Source: CF-118 sp035934385 | GTDB lineage: Bacteria; Chloroflexota; Dormibacteria; Dormibacterales; Dormibacteraceae | NCBI GenBank assembly: GCA_035934385.1 | Contig: DASYXY010000044.1 | Span: 39,515 to 103,514 of the forward strand | Length of the DNA: 64,000 bases | Direction of reading: 5' to 3' | In this document: one piece after another, positions 55,871 to 64,000 of the stretch | Layout of the letters: every line of letters starts with the position of its first letter | How positions within the stretch are numbered: the first letter of the stretch is position 1 | The notes under the pieces: model-generated | The model's input: the letters and a program-made list of their open reading frames with translations, nothing else | Told to the model about the DNA's origin: nothing | Database searches by the model: none | Made by a program: the position numbers and the translations under genes

Positions 55871-57507
55871 GGCTCAGAGCCGCGGCCGTGGTCGCCCTCT
55901 GTCCATGTCTCCTCGGAGCGTCGTGCACCGTTGGCGGAGGTGGTGCGGTGGAGCAGCTCGCGGCCGACCAGACGTTGAGCTTCCCCGTCGCGAGCGAGAT
56001 CAGCGACTTCGATCCGGCGCAGATCACCTCACCGGCCGACGTTGACATCCTCCGCAACGTGTTCTCGGGGCTCTATGGGTTCGATGAGCACCTCCACCTC
56101 GTGCCCGACATCGCCACCTCGTTCCCGGACATCTCGACCGACGGCCTTACGTATACGTTCCACCTGCGCCGCGACGCGCATTTCTCGAACGGCGACCCAA
56201 TCACCGTCGACGATGTGATCTATAGCTGGAACCGCGCGGCCGCCAAGCAGGGCGACTTCGCAGCGCTCTTCTCCCCCATCCGCGGCTACGAGCTCGTCGC
56301 CCAGGGACGCTCAGGGCGCCTCGCCGGCTTGACGAAGACGGATGCCTACACGCTGGTCGTCACGCTCAGCAGCGCGGCGGGTTACTGGCTCACCGAGGTC
56401 GGGTTGTGGCCGTACTGGCTCGTGGACCAGAAGGTCGTGTCGTCGGCGGGCGACGACGTCTGGTTCACACAGCCCGGGACCCTGATCGGCAGCGGACCCT
56501 TCAAGCTCACGGCGCATGCGCCGGGTCAGTCGCTCGACTTCGCACCTGTGCCGCACTGGTACGGCGGCTCGACGGGGGCGCTGAAGCGCGTGCACGTCGA
56601 GATAGTGCCCGACGCCGCGACCCAGGTTTCCAGGTACGAGTCAGGCGTGTTCAGCCTCATCGGCTATGGACGCCAGTCGCTCACCTCTGTCACCGCGGCT
56701 CGCTACCAGAGCGACGCCACGCTGCGAGAACAGCTCATGGTGGTTCCTGCGGGCGTGACCTTCTGGGTCGGCTTCAACATGACGACCGGTCCATTCGCAG
56801 GCGACGCGGGGAAGGCAGGCCGCCACGCCTTCGCGACGGCGATCGACCGCAACGCGCTCGCCGACGCCGTGTGCTCGGCGGGAACGACGTGCATGGCCGC
56901 CACCGGCGGCGTGCTGAGCAAGGGTCTCGCGGGCTACCTCGGTGACGGTGCCGATCTCAACGCGAAGTTCGATGCGACCGCCGCGCGCAACGAGTACAAG
57001 ACGTGGGATCCGACCGGCGCGAAGGTGAAAAACCTCGCATACACGTACGACACGAACCCGTTCAACCTGGCGGTCTGCCAGAACTTGGTCAACCAGTGGC
57101 AGAAGAACCTCGGCGTCGCGGTCGCCTGCAGCGAGGTCGACCGGCAGACCTTCTTCGACCAGCGCAACCAGCGATGCGCGTACACGATGTTCCGCCAGAG
57201 CTGGAGCGCCGACTACAACAACCCCCAGGACTGGTTCGACTACCTGTTCGTGTCTCACGCGCCGTCGGGCGGAGAGTGCTACTCGAATCCCAACCTTGAC
57301 GCGCTCATAGCGAACGGCGACTCGAAGCCGGTCGGACTCGCCATCAGCTATTACGAGGCGGCCGGTCAGGTGCTCATCAGCGACGTCGTCGATGCGGCGC
57401 TCGTGTACGGCGTGCAGCAGTACCTCGTGCATCCATACGTGAGGGGCGTCGGAGGCACGGCGCTTTACGACCTCTACTGGACGCAGGCGCGAATTCTCGC
57501 CCACTGA
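55867..57507 (+). CDS. ABC transporter solute-binding lipoprotein (family 5, peptide type)
   Basis: About 546 residues with a family 5 extracellular binding fold. FDPAQITSPADVDILRNVFS is followed by LYGFDEHLHLVPDIATSFPD and the GLTYTFHLRRDAHFSNGDPI segment, read across strands. The best signal peptide (RLRAAAVVALCPCLLGASC, lipid Cys at 20) needs a CTG start at 55867, which overlaps the previous stop as CTGA; GTG 55888 would remove the basic residues. No permease or ATPase genes are near, so it is an orphan binding protein. The ligand is unknown. Confidence 0.85.
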   Translation: MRLRAAAVVALCPCLLGASCTVGGGGAVEQLAADQTLSFPVASEISDFDPAQITSPADVDILRNVFSGLYGFDEHLHLVPDIATSFPDISTDGLTYTFHLRRDAHFSNGDPITVDDVIYSWNRAAAKQGDFAALFSPIRGYELVAQGRSGRLAGLTKTDAYTLVVTLSSAAGYWLTEVGLWPYWLVDQKVVSSAGDDVWFTQPGTLIGSGPFKLTAHAPGQSLDFAPVPHWYGGSTGALKRVHVEIVPDAATQVSRYESGVFSLIGYGRQSLTSVTAARYQSDATLREQLMVVPAGVTFWVGFNMTTGPFAGDAGKAGRHAFATAIDRNALADAVCSAGTTCMAATGGVLSKGLAGYLGDGADLNAKFDATAARNEYKTWDPTGAKVKNLAYTYDTNPFNLAVCQNLVNQWQKNLGVAVACSEVDRQTFFDQRNQRCAYTMFRQSWSADYNNPQDWFDYLFVSHAPSGGECYSNPNLDALIANGDSKPVGLAISYYEAAGQVLISDVVDAALVYGVQQYLVHPYVRGVGGTALYDLYWTQARILAH

Positions 57508-57526
57508 AACAGGTTCTATTGGTCTG

Positions 57527-59779
57527 ATGAGCGCAGTCGGCACGCCCACGCGGCGGCTCGAGGGCCGCGAAAAGGTTACGGGCGCGACCCGATTCACGGC
57601 CGACCTCGACGTTGGGGGGTTGCTCCACGTGCAGCTGGTGCTGAGCCACCTGGCCAGCGCCCGCATCAGGTCGATCGACACGTCTGCTGCGCGATCGGTT
57701 GCGGGCGTTGTTGACGTCGTGGTCGCGGCCGACCTTCCGGAGCAGGATGTCGCGGGCCCGGACCAGGCCCTTGCCACCGAGCGCGTTTTCTACGCCGGAC
57801 AGCCTGTGGCAGCGGTGATCGCCACCAGCGAGGCCGCGGCCCACGATGGAGCGGCGGCCGTGGAGGTCGACTTCGAGGAGACCGAGGCTGTCGTCGACGC
57901 GGTCGCTGCGATACAGGAAGGCTCGCCGCTCGTGCTCGATGTTCAAGAAGAGGCCGACGAGGGCGACGCGTCGATGCATGGCGCCGCGACCGAGAGCGAG
58001 TCCGAACCTGTGGAGCGACCGCGGAACGTGAGCGCCGTCGCATCTGTGAAGCGAGCAGACGCCGCCTCCGCCATGGCAGCTTCGGACGTAACGGTGAAGG
58101 CGTCGTACTCGGTGGCAGCAGTGCATCACATGGCGATGGAGCCACATGTTTCGACAGTGCGCCCGGAGCCCGGTGGCGGGCTGACGGTCTGGTCTCCCAC
58201 CCAGGGACCTTTCGCGCTCCGCGACGAGCTCGCAGACAAACTCGACATCCCCGTGCACAAGATCCGCGTCGTGCCGATGCCGGTTGGCGGAGGCTTCGGC
58301 GGCAAGGTCAGCTTGCTCGAAGGCCTGCTCGCGCTGCTCGCGTTACGCGCCCACCGTCCGCTGAGGCTGGTGCTTACGCGACGGCAGGTCTTTGCGCTGG
58401 CCAAGGGCGCGCCGGGCGCGCGGTTCGACATTGAGATCGGCGCGAAGAAGGATGGGACGCTCACCGCGCTGCGCGCGAAGTTCAGCTACGACAACGGCGC
58501 CGGCGCGGGGTGGCACGCGGGCATCACGAGTGCGTTCCTCGCCGGCACATATCGCTGGCCCGCGGTCGACATCACCGGCTACGAGGTGTCGACCAACAAG
58601 ACGCCGGTCGAGGCGTATCGCGCGCCCGGCGCGCCACAGACGTACTTCGCGCTCGAATCCGCGATGGACGAGCTCGCGCAGAAACTAAACATCGACCCGA
58701 TCGAGCTCCGGCTGCGCAACGCGGTGCGCGAGGGCGACACGGACGGGCAGGGCAACACCTGGCCGCGCATCGGGTTCATCGAGTGCCTGGAGGAGGCGCG
58801 TGGGCATCCGCTCTACACGGCTCCTCTTGGCGAGGGCGAGGCCGTCGGCGTCGCCGCCGGCTCGTGGGGAAGCGCGCGCACTCCATCGGCTGCCGGCTGC
58901 CGCGTCGAGCCGGATGGCACGCTCTCGATCCTGATCGGTACGCCTGACGTGAGCGGGGCAACGACCGGGCTGGCGATGATCGCCGCGGACGCGTTCGGCT
59001 ACCCGGTGGAGAAGGTGCGCATCGAGACGGGCGAGACCGGGGTTGCCCCGTACGGCGCTGTGGCCGCGGGCAGCCAGACGACCTACAGCCTGGGCGGGGC
59101 GGTGCATGAGGCGGCGGTCGAGGCTCGGCGCCAGCTGCTGGAGATCGCGACCGAGCAGCTGGAGGCGGCGCCGGAGGACCTCGAGATCGTCGACGGCCGG
59201 GTCGGAGTCCGGGGCGTCCCCGAGCGATTCGTGGAGATCAGCGAGCTCGTCACCCTGAGCACCCAGTTCATGGGCACGTTCCGTCCGATACAGGCCACCG
59301 GGCGGTCGGCGGTGCAGAGCGCGTCGCCGCAATTCACAGTCCACATCGCGCGCGTGCGGTCAGACCCCGAAACGGGCGCGTTCGCGTTGACGGGCTACGC
59401 GGCGATCCAGGACGTCGGTAAAGCCATCAACCCACCAGAGGCCGAAGGGCAGGTCCACGGCGGCGTCGCGCAGTCGGTCGGGCGGGCGCTGGGCGAACAG
59501 CTCGCGTACGACCCTGACGGCCAGCTCAAGACCGGCAGCCTGCTCGACTACGAGGTTCCAAGCGTGGACCAGCTCCCGGGCATCGACGTGCGGATGATCG
59601 AGATCCCTTCGCCCGTGGGACCGCTGGGCGCGAAGGGCGTCGGGGAACCGCCGGCGGTGCCGGGGGCGGCAGCGGTCGCGAACGCGGTTTCGCGCGCAAC
59701 CGGCGTTCGGGTGCGCGACCTGCCGATCGACCGAGCTCTACTGATCACCCCTCCCGTCACCGCTAGCACTCGCGCGTAG
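57527..59779 (+). CDS. Molybdenum hydroxylase (xanthine dehydrogenase family) large subunit
   Basis: A 750-residue molybdopterin-binding subunit. It has GRRLEG-like and TRFTADL openings, PMPVGGGFGGK, the segment AYRAPGAPQ and the catalytic Glu707 in GAKGVGEPP. It lacks the AYRCSFR loop of form I CO dehydrogenase, so it is not CoxL. A short acidic insert (about 143-165) is unusual. The FAD and iron-sulfur subunits are not next to it, so it is an orphan or works with distant partners. It needs molybdopterin cytosine dinucleotide; moaA is at 1985. Confidence 0.9.
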   Translation: MSAVGTPTRRLEGREKVTGATRFTADLDVGGLLHVQLVLSHLASARIRSIDTSAARSVAGVVDVVVAADLPEQDVAGPDQALATERVFYAGQPVAAVIATSEAAAHDGAAAVEVDFEETEAVVDAVAAIQEGSPLVLDVQEEADEGDASMHGAATESESEPVERPRNVSAVASVKRADAASAMAASDVTVKASYSVAAVHHMAMEPHVSTVRPEPGGGLTVWSPTQGPFALRDELADKLDIPVHKIRVVPMPVGGGFGGKVSLLEGLLALLALRAHRPLRLVLTRRQVFALAKGAPGARFDIEIGAKKDGTLTALRAKFSYDNGAGAGWHAGITSAFLAGTYRWPAVDITGYEVSTNKTPVEAYRAPGAPQTYFALESAMDELAQKLNIDPIELRLRNAVREGDTDGQGNTWPRIGFIECLEEARGHPLYTAPLGEGEAVGVAAGSWGSARTPSAAGCRVEPDGTLSILIGTPDVSGATTGLAMIAADAFGYPVEKVRIETGETGVAPYGAVAAGSQTTYSLGGAVHEAAVEARRQLLEIATEQLEAAPEDLEIVDGRVGVRGVPERFVEISELVTLSTQFMGTFRPIQATGRSAVQSASPQFTVHIARVRSDPETGAFALTGYAAIQDVGKAINPPEAEGQVHGGVAQSVGRALGEQLAYDPDGQLKTGSLLDYEVPSVDQLPGIDVRMIEIPSPVGPLGAKGVGEPPAVPGAAAVANAVSRATGVRVRDLPIDRALLITPPVTASTRA

Positions 59780-59801
59780 CGCGAGGGCGCAGCGCCCCCA
59801 G

Positions 59802-61406
59802 CTAGCGCTGGAGAGGAGTCGCCCGCTCCACGATCCGATGTAGCGCCGGGTTGGGCCGCAGCGTGCCGAACTGGTGGCCGCCACCGGCCAGGCGTGAGCC
59901 GCAGAACACCTCCGCCACGACCGGATCGCCGTGACGCAACAGCAGCGAGGCCTGCAGGGTCACCGCCATGCGCTCGACGGTCCGCCGCGCCCGGGCCTCG
60001 ACGTCGTTCGTGTCCGCCAGCTCCTTCTTGAGCTCGTCGAGGGCGGCGTCCAGCCGGCGGTCGGCGCCACGCGCTTGCTCGACCTCGGCGAAGAACGCGG
60101 CCACCGTCTCGGGCTCGCGGCTCATCGCCCGCAGCACGTCGAGCGCGTTGACGTTGCCCGATCCTTCCCAGATCGAGTTGAGCGGCGCCTCGCGATACAG
60201 GCGCGGCAGGATCGACTCCTCGACGTACCCGTTGCCGCCGTGGCACTCAAGGGCTTCGGCCACGACCGCGATCGCGCGCTTGCAGCACCAGTACTTGGCG
60301 ACCGCCGTCGCCAACCGGCGGAAATGAGCTTCGTCGCCGTCTCCGTCGAAGGCGCGAGCAAGCCGCATCATCAGCACCGTCGTCGCCTCGGATTCGACGG
60401 CGATGTCCGCGAGCACGTTGACCATGAGCGGCTGCTCGCTGAGGAGCTTGCCGAAGGCAGCACGATGAGCGGTATGGTGCGTGGCCTGGGCCACGGCCTG
60501 GCGCATCAGCGCCGCCGACCCGATTACGCAGTCGAGGCGCGTGTGGTTGACCATGTCGATGATCGTCCGTACCCCTCTCCCCTCTTCGCCGACGATCATG
60601 GCCACCGCGCTGTCGAATTCGACCTCGCTCGACGCGTTCGAACGGTTGCCGAGCTTGTCCTTCAATCGCTCGATGTGGAACCCGTTTCGCGATCCGTCGG
60701 GCAGCACGCGCGGCAGCAGGAAGCACGACGGGCCGCCGGGCGCCTGCGCCAGCACGAGGAATGCGTCGCACATCGGCGCCGAGACGAACCACTTTTGGCC
60801 CGTGACCCGGTACTGGCCGTCCGTGCCGAGCGGCTCTGCTCGCGTCGTGTTGGCGCGCACGTCCGATCCGCCCTGGCGCTCGGTCATGGCCATGCCGAAC
60901 AGCGCGCCGCGCTTCGTCGAGGGCACACGCAGGCCGGGGTCGTACTCGAGCGAGGTGATGAGCGGCTCCCATTGCTCCGCAAGCTGACTGTTCTTGCGCA
61001 GGGCAGGCACTACCGCGTACGTCATCGAGATCGGGCACCCGTGACCGCCCTCGACCTGCGACCAGACGTAAAACGCGGCTGCGCGGGCGGCGTGCGCGCC
61101 GGCCCGAGGCACGCGCCAAGGCAAGGCGTGAAGGCCGTGGCGGATGGCGACGTCCATCAGCTGATGCCACGCGGGATGGAACTCCACCTCATCGATGCGA
61201 TTGCCGAAGCGGTCGTGAGTGCGGAGCTGCGGAGGATTGGCGTTGGCCTGGAAGCCCCAGCGAATCGCCTCCTCAGTGCCCGCCAGGTGGCCGAGGTCAG
61301 ATACCAGGTCCTGCGCCCACGAGGCGCCCTCTCGCTCCATCGCCTCGCGCAGCGGACGGTCGGCCTCGAAAAGGTTGTAGTCGACGAGCGGCGGGGGCTG
61401 GTTCAG
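59802..61406 (-). CDS. aidB: AidB-like acyl-CoA dehydrogenase
   Basis: A 534-residue AidB-type flavoprotein. Matches to the family run throughout: FHPAWHQLMDVA, MAMTERQGGSDVRANTTRAE, KDKLGNRSNASSEVEF and REAPLNSIWEGSGN. E. coli AidB binds DNA and FAD and is induced by alkylation; whether this one does is unknown. The N-terminus NQPPPLVDYNLFEADRPL matches the NQPIPL region of E. coli AidB, but lies upstream of the first ATG (61340). The only start that includes it is CTG 61406, in a CTGA overlap with the previous stop. Confidence 0.9.
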   Translation of the reverse strand: MNQPPPLVDYNLFEADRPLREAMEREGASWAQDLVSDLGHLAGTEEAIRWGFQANANPPQLRTHDRFGNRIDEVEFHPAWHQLMDVAIRHGLHALPWRVPRAGAHAARAAAFYVWSQVEGGHGCPISMTYAVVPALRKNSQLAEQWEPLITSLEYDPGLRVPSTKRGALFGMAMTERQGGSDVRANTTRAEPLGTDGQYRVTGQKWFVSAPMCDAFLVLAQAPGGPSCFLLPRVLPDGSRNGFHIERLKDKLGNRSNASSEVEFDSAVAMIVGEEGRGVRTIIDMVNHTRLDCVIGSAALMRQAVAQATHHTAHRAAFGKLLSEQPLMVNVLADIAVESEATTVLMMRLARAFDGDGDEAHFRRLATAVAKYWCCKRAIAVVAEALECHGGNGYVEESILPRLYREAPLNSIWEGSGNVNALDVLRAMSREPETVAAFFAEVEQARGADRRLDAALDELKKELADTNDVEARARRTVERMAVTLQASLLLRHGDPVVAEVFCGSRLAGGGHQFGTLRPNPALHRIVERATPLQR

Positions 61407-62467
61407 GACCTCGCGGTTGATGCCGACCCGACCTCCTGCGCCAGCTCCGCCACGAGCCTCATCTGCTCGATCCGGTCCGCGGTGTCGACGGCCATGCCTG
61501 CCACCACGAGGGTGTCGACGCCGGCGTCGCGGAACTCGCGAATCTTCTCTCGCGCCTTGGCGCGTGGTCCGACGATGCTGACCTTGTCGATCATCTCATC
61601 AGGCAACGCCTCCATCGCCTCCACGCGGCGGCCATCGAGGTACAGGTCCTGCACGCGTCGGGCTTCGGCTTCGAATCCGTAGGAGGAGATGAGGCGGTTG
61701 TAGAAGTTCTGCTCGCGCGACCCCATGCCTCCGACGTACAGCGCGAGCATCGGGCGCATGGCGTTGCGCGCCGACTCGATGTTGTCGCTGATCATCACGT
61801 TCACGGTCGGGCAGACCTGGAAGCCGTCCAGGCTGCGGCCCGCCCGCCGCGCTCCCTCCTCCAGCGGCTCGCGCAGCGCTGCGGTGTGTTCGGGCGAGAA
61901 GAACACCGGCAACCAGCCGTCGGCGATCTCGCCTGCAAGCGCCACGTTCTTCGGACCAAGGGCGGCGAGGTAGATCGGTATGCGCTGCTGGATCGGCCGG
62001 ATGCTCAGCTTCAACGCCTTGCCCGGGCCGTCGGGCAGCGGCAGATCGATCGTCTCGCCGTGGAACTCCACCTTCTGATGTTCGAGGGCCAGGCGCACGA
62101 CCTCGATGTATTCGCGCGTGCGCTGCAGCTGCTTGCCGAACCGCACGCCGTGAAAGCCCTCCGAGACCTGCGGCCCGGACGTGCCAAGGCCGAGGATCAG
62201 GCGCCCGTTGGACAGGTTGTCGATGGTGGCCGCCGTCATCGCCGTCATGGCGGCGCTGCGACCTGGGATCTGGAAGATGCCCGCCCCGAGCTTGATCCGC
62301 GACGTGCCTGCGGCCAGCCAGGCGAGCGGCGTGGCGGCGTCGGAGCCATAAGCCTCGGCCGTCCACAGGGAGTCGTAGCCGAGCCGCTCCGCGGCCTGGG
62401 CGATCTCGAGTCCGGCCGCGGCGGTCATGCCGAAGCCCCAGTAGCCGATCATCACCCCGAGCTTCAA
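61403..62467 (-). CDS. LLM-class (F420-dependent) flavin oxidoreductase
   Basis: A 354-residue luciferase-like TIM-barrel enzyme. GVMIGYWGFG and AERLGYDSLWTAEAYG at the N-terminus and LGLGTSGPQVSEGFHG in the middle are typical of the F420-dependent group. It would use reduced F420 or FMN on an unknown substrate. The TTG start at 62467 is 23 bp from the divergent SHOCT gene. Its TGA overlaps the proposed CTG start of aidB, so the two are probably one unit. Confidence 0.88.
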   Translation of the reverse strand: MKLGVMIGYWGFGMTAAAGLEIAQAAERLGYDSLWTAEAYGSDAATPLAWLAAGTSRIKLGAGIFQIPGRSAAMTAMTAATIDNLSNGRLILGLGTSGPQVSEGFHGVRFGKQLQRTREYIEVVRLALEHQKVEFHGETIDLPLPDGPGKALKLSIRPIQQRIPIYLAALGPKNVALAGEIADGWLPVFFSPEHTAALREPLEEGARRAGRSLDGFQVCPTVNVMISDNIESARNAMRPMLALYVGGMGSREQNFYNRLISSYGFEAEARRVQDLYLDGRRVEAMEALPDEMIDKVSIVGPRAKAREKIREFRDAGVDTLVVAGMAVDTADRIEQMRLVAELAQEVGSASTARS

Positions 62468-62490
62468 AGCAGGCGTATCCTCACAGCGAA

Positions 62491-62763
62491 ATGATGGTCC
62501 ACAGCGGGTTCGCGCTGTTCGGCCTTCTATTCCTGGCCGCGCCCGTCATCGTGGTCGCGCTCGTGATCTGGGCGGTCACCCGGCCCCGACCGATGGCTCC
62601 CCCATATCCTCCCCAGCCGCCTTACGGAGCGCCGCCGATGGGACCGCAACCGCCGCCCGCGCCGCTTGACATACTGGCCAGGCGATTCGCATCGGGCGAG
62701 ATCTCCGCCGACGAGTATCAGAAGGCGCGTGACCTGCTCAAGGGAGACGCCCCGCCGAGCTAG
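62491..62763 (+). CDS. Small membrane protein with C-terminal SHOCT domain
   Basis: A 90-residue protein: one transmembrane helix (about 8-30), a proline-rich linker, and a SHOCT helix pair (LDILARRFASGEISADEYQK, then ARDLLKG). SHOCT modules are short oligomerisation or tethering segments of unknown detail. A TATCCT box lies 9 nt before the ATG. The TAG shares CTAG with the convergent metal transporter. Confidence 0.82.
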   Translation: MMVHSGFALFGLLFLAAPVIVVALVIWAVTRPRPMAPPYPPQPPYGAPPMGPQPPPAPLDILARRFASGEISADEYQKARDLLKGDAPPS

Positions 62764-64000
62764 CGTCCGCTGATCAGCAGGTAGAGCAGGAACACATTGA
62801 GGCTGACGATCACCGTCACGACCCCCGTGGCGACGGCCGTGGTGACCGGGCGATTCACCAGCGTGCCCATCAGCTTCCTGTCTCGGCAGAAGAGCAGCAG
62901 CGGGATCAGAGCAAACGGGATCCCGAAAGACAGGACCACCTGGCTCAGCACCAGGGCACGCGACGGGTCCAGCCCGATGCCGATCACGACCAGCGCGGGC
63001 GCCATCGTGATGGCCCGGCGCAGGAACAGCGGGATGCGGCGTCGGATGAAGCCCTGCATCACGACCTGACCCGCAAGCGTGCCGACCGACGAAGACGAGA
63101 GGCCGGAGGCAAGCAGGCCGAGCCCGAACACCTTGTCCGCGCCGTGGTCGAGGGTGCTTCCCAGCGCGTGGAACGCCTGGTCGAGGCCGCCCAACGGTCC
63201 GATGGTCCGGCCGTGGAAGGCGGCCGCCGCGACGGTCAACATCGCGATGTTGATGAGTCCCGCGACGCCCATGGCGATGATGACGTCCCACCGCTCGAAG
63301 CGAAAGATCTTTTCCTTCTGCTTGGCGGTCACGCCCACAACGCGGCGCTGCGTCAGTGCCGAGTGCAGGTAGATGACGTGCGGCATCACGGTCGCGCCGA
63401 GGATGCCGGCGCCGAGCAGGATGCTCTCGGTTCCGTCGAAACGTGGGATCAACAAACCGCCCGCGACACCCGACAGCGAGGGCCGCGACAGCACCGCTTC
63501 GAATGCGAACGCCAGGACGATCACGCCCACGAGCGCGGTGATGACCGCTTCAAAACCCCTGAAGCCGCGCGACTGCAGTGACAGGATCCCGAAGGCGGCG
63601 ATGGCGGTGATGATCCCGGCGATCAAAAGCGGGATGTCGGGGAACAGCAGGTGGATGCCGATCGCGGCGCCGATGAACTCCGCGAGGTCGGTGGCCATCG
63701 CGATGACCTCGGCCTGGATCCAGAGCCCGAACACCGCGGCTCGCGGAAAGCGCAAGCGCGAGACCTCGGCCAGGTTCATCCCGGTCGCGATGCCGAGCTT
63801 CGCGCTCATCGACTGCACGAGCATCGCCATGAGGTTGGCCGCGAGCACGACCCACAGCAGCATGTAGCCGTACTGCGCGCCGCCGGCGATGTTCGTGGCG
63901 AAGTTGCCCGGGTCGACGTATGCGACGGCCGCGACGAAGGCGGGCCCCAGAAAGGGGATGAGAGCACGGAGGCCGCGGGTCTGCCCGCTGAGGGCCTTCT
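62760..64000 (-). CDS. mntH: Nramp family divalent metal transporter (MntH), 5' end missing
   Basis: About 413 codons of an Nramp transporter; the start lies beyond the right edge. Reading inward from the edge the frame gives IPFLGPAFVAAVAYVDPGNF, the first transmembrane helix with the metal-binding DPGN motif. Later GATVMPHVIYLHSAL supplies the Met of the helix 6 metal site. About ten more hydrophobic segments follow. It takes up Mn2+ or Fe2+ with protons. It is convergent with the SHOCT gene. Confidence 0.93.
   Translation of the reverse strand, partial: KALSGQTRGLRALIPFLGPAFVAAVAYVDPGNFATNIAGGAQYGYMLLWVVLAANLMAMLVQSMSAKLGIATGMNLAEVSRLRFPRAAVFGLWIQAEVIAMATDLAEFIGAAIGIHLLFPDIPLLIAGIITAIAAFGILSLQSRGFRGFEAVITALVGVIVLAFAFEAVLSRPSLSGVAGGLLIPRFDGTESILLGAGILGATVMPHVIYLHSALTQRRVVGVTAKQKEKIFRFERWDVIIAMGVAGLINIAMLTVAAAAFHGRTIGPLGGLDQAFHALGSTLDHGADKVFGLGLLASGLSSSSVGTLAGQVVMQGFIRRRIPLFLRRAITMAPALVVIGIGLDPSRALVLSQVVLSFGIPFALIPLLLFCRDRKLMGTLVNRPVTTAVATGVVTVIVSLNVFLLYLLISGR

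Noticed and set aside
57527..59779. CO dehydrogenase large subunit (CoxL)
   Set aside because: The AYRCSFR active-site loop is absent; the corresponding segment is AYRAPGAPQ, and the other cox subunits are missing.

Overview
The window is GC-rich bacterial chromosomal DNA with very compact genes and no phage, plasmid or CRISPR region. Several features point to a Chloroflexota/Dormibacterota-like soil lineage rather than a proteobacterium or a typical actinobacterium: a bS21 ribosomal protein gene (generally absent from Actinobacteria), GatCAB, a TRAP (MtrB) homologue, two F420-type oxidoreductase families, a 5S rRNA gene unlinked to 16S/23S, and abundant class III nucleotide cyclases. This placement is inference; no 16S gene is present.

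Layout. 1-1977: beta-oxidation or phenylacetate-type cassette (thiolase, PaaG-like isomerase, enoyl-CoA hydratase). 1985-3423: moaA and a GNAT. 3434-6582: split cyclase/AAA/TPR regulator. 6606-8143: xseAB. 8210-11212: nucleotide-transporter-like/HEAT/cNMP-binding fusion. 11344-15669: DUF559-type protein, htpX, a glycosyltransferase, a flippase and rpsU. 15711-15882: orphan 5S rRNA with its own promoter and terminator. 15878-19473: TetR/MFS efflux pair, glyoxalase-fold protein, F420-type reductase. 19470-21599: ECF sigma factor with a membrane-anchored NHL propeller and a divergent small membrane protein. 21609-24848: two secreted proteins, a hydrolase-cyclase inside a tRNA-Thr-derived direct repeat, and tRNA-Thr. 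24896-32543: rhodanese, mtrB, dnaE, GNAT, tandem membrane SRPBCC proteins, aminotransferase. 32667-42152: long minus-strand run pcrA-ligA-gatCAB-PHP-rlmD. 42187-53408: GAF-cyclase, SLT hydrolase, a second ECF/propeller pair, a PKD protein, an AAA/TPR/cyclase, a cNMP-binding protein, an MFS transporter and an unknown. 53435-64000: lipoprotein, IS remnant, tRNA-Lys, quinone reductase, solute-binding protein, molybdenum hydroxylase subunit, aidB, LLM oxidoreductase, SHOCT protein and mntH.

The most unusual items are as follows. (i) A paired palindromic intergenic element occurs three times (8147, 25285, 54788). Its two palindromes are always exactly 42 bp apart centre to centre and surround a variable 25-nt core. 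(ii) Two ECF sigma genes are each translationally coupled to a one-TM protein with an outside beta-propeller. One of them has divergent promoters of identical architecture (GGGAAC, 18 nt, CGTA). (iii) Four class III cyclases and two cNMP-binding proteins occupy about 46 kb. Two of the cyclase genes lack a key residue in one domain. (iv) Gene junctions follow a strict grammar: NTGA stop/start overlaps that use all four NTG starts, including two candidate CTG starts, and convergent genes whose TAG stops share one CTAG. (v) A TRAP gene abuts dnaE.

Many divergent gene pairs have only 7-50 bp between start codons, so promoters must overlap coding DNA and some transcripts are probably leaderless.
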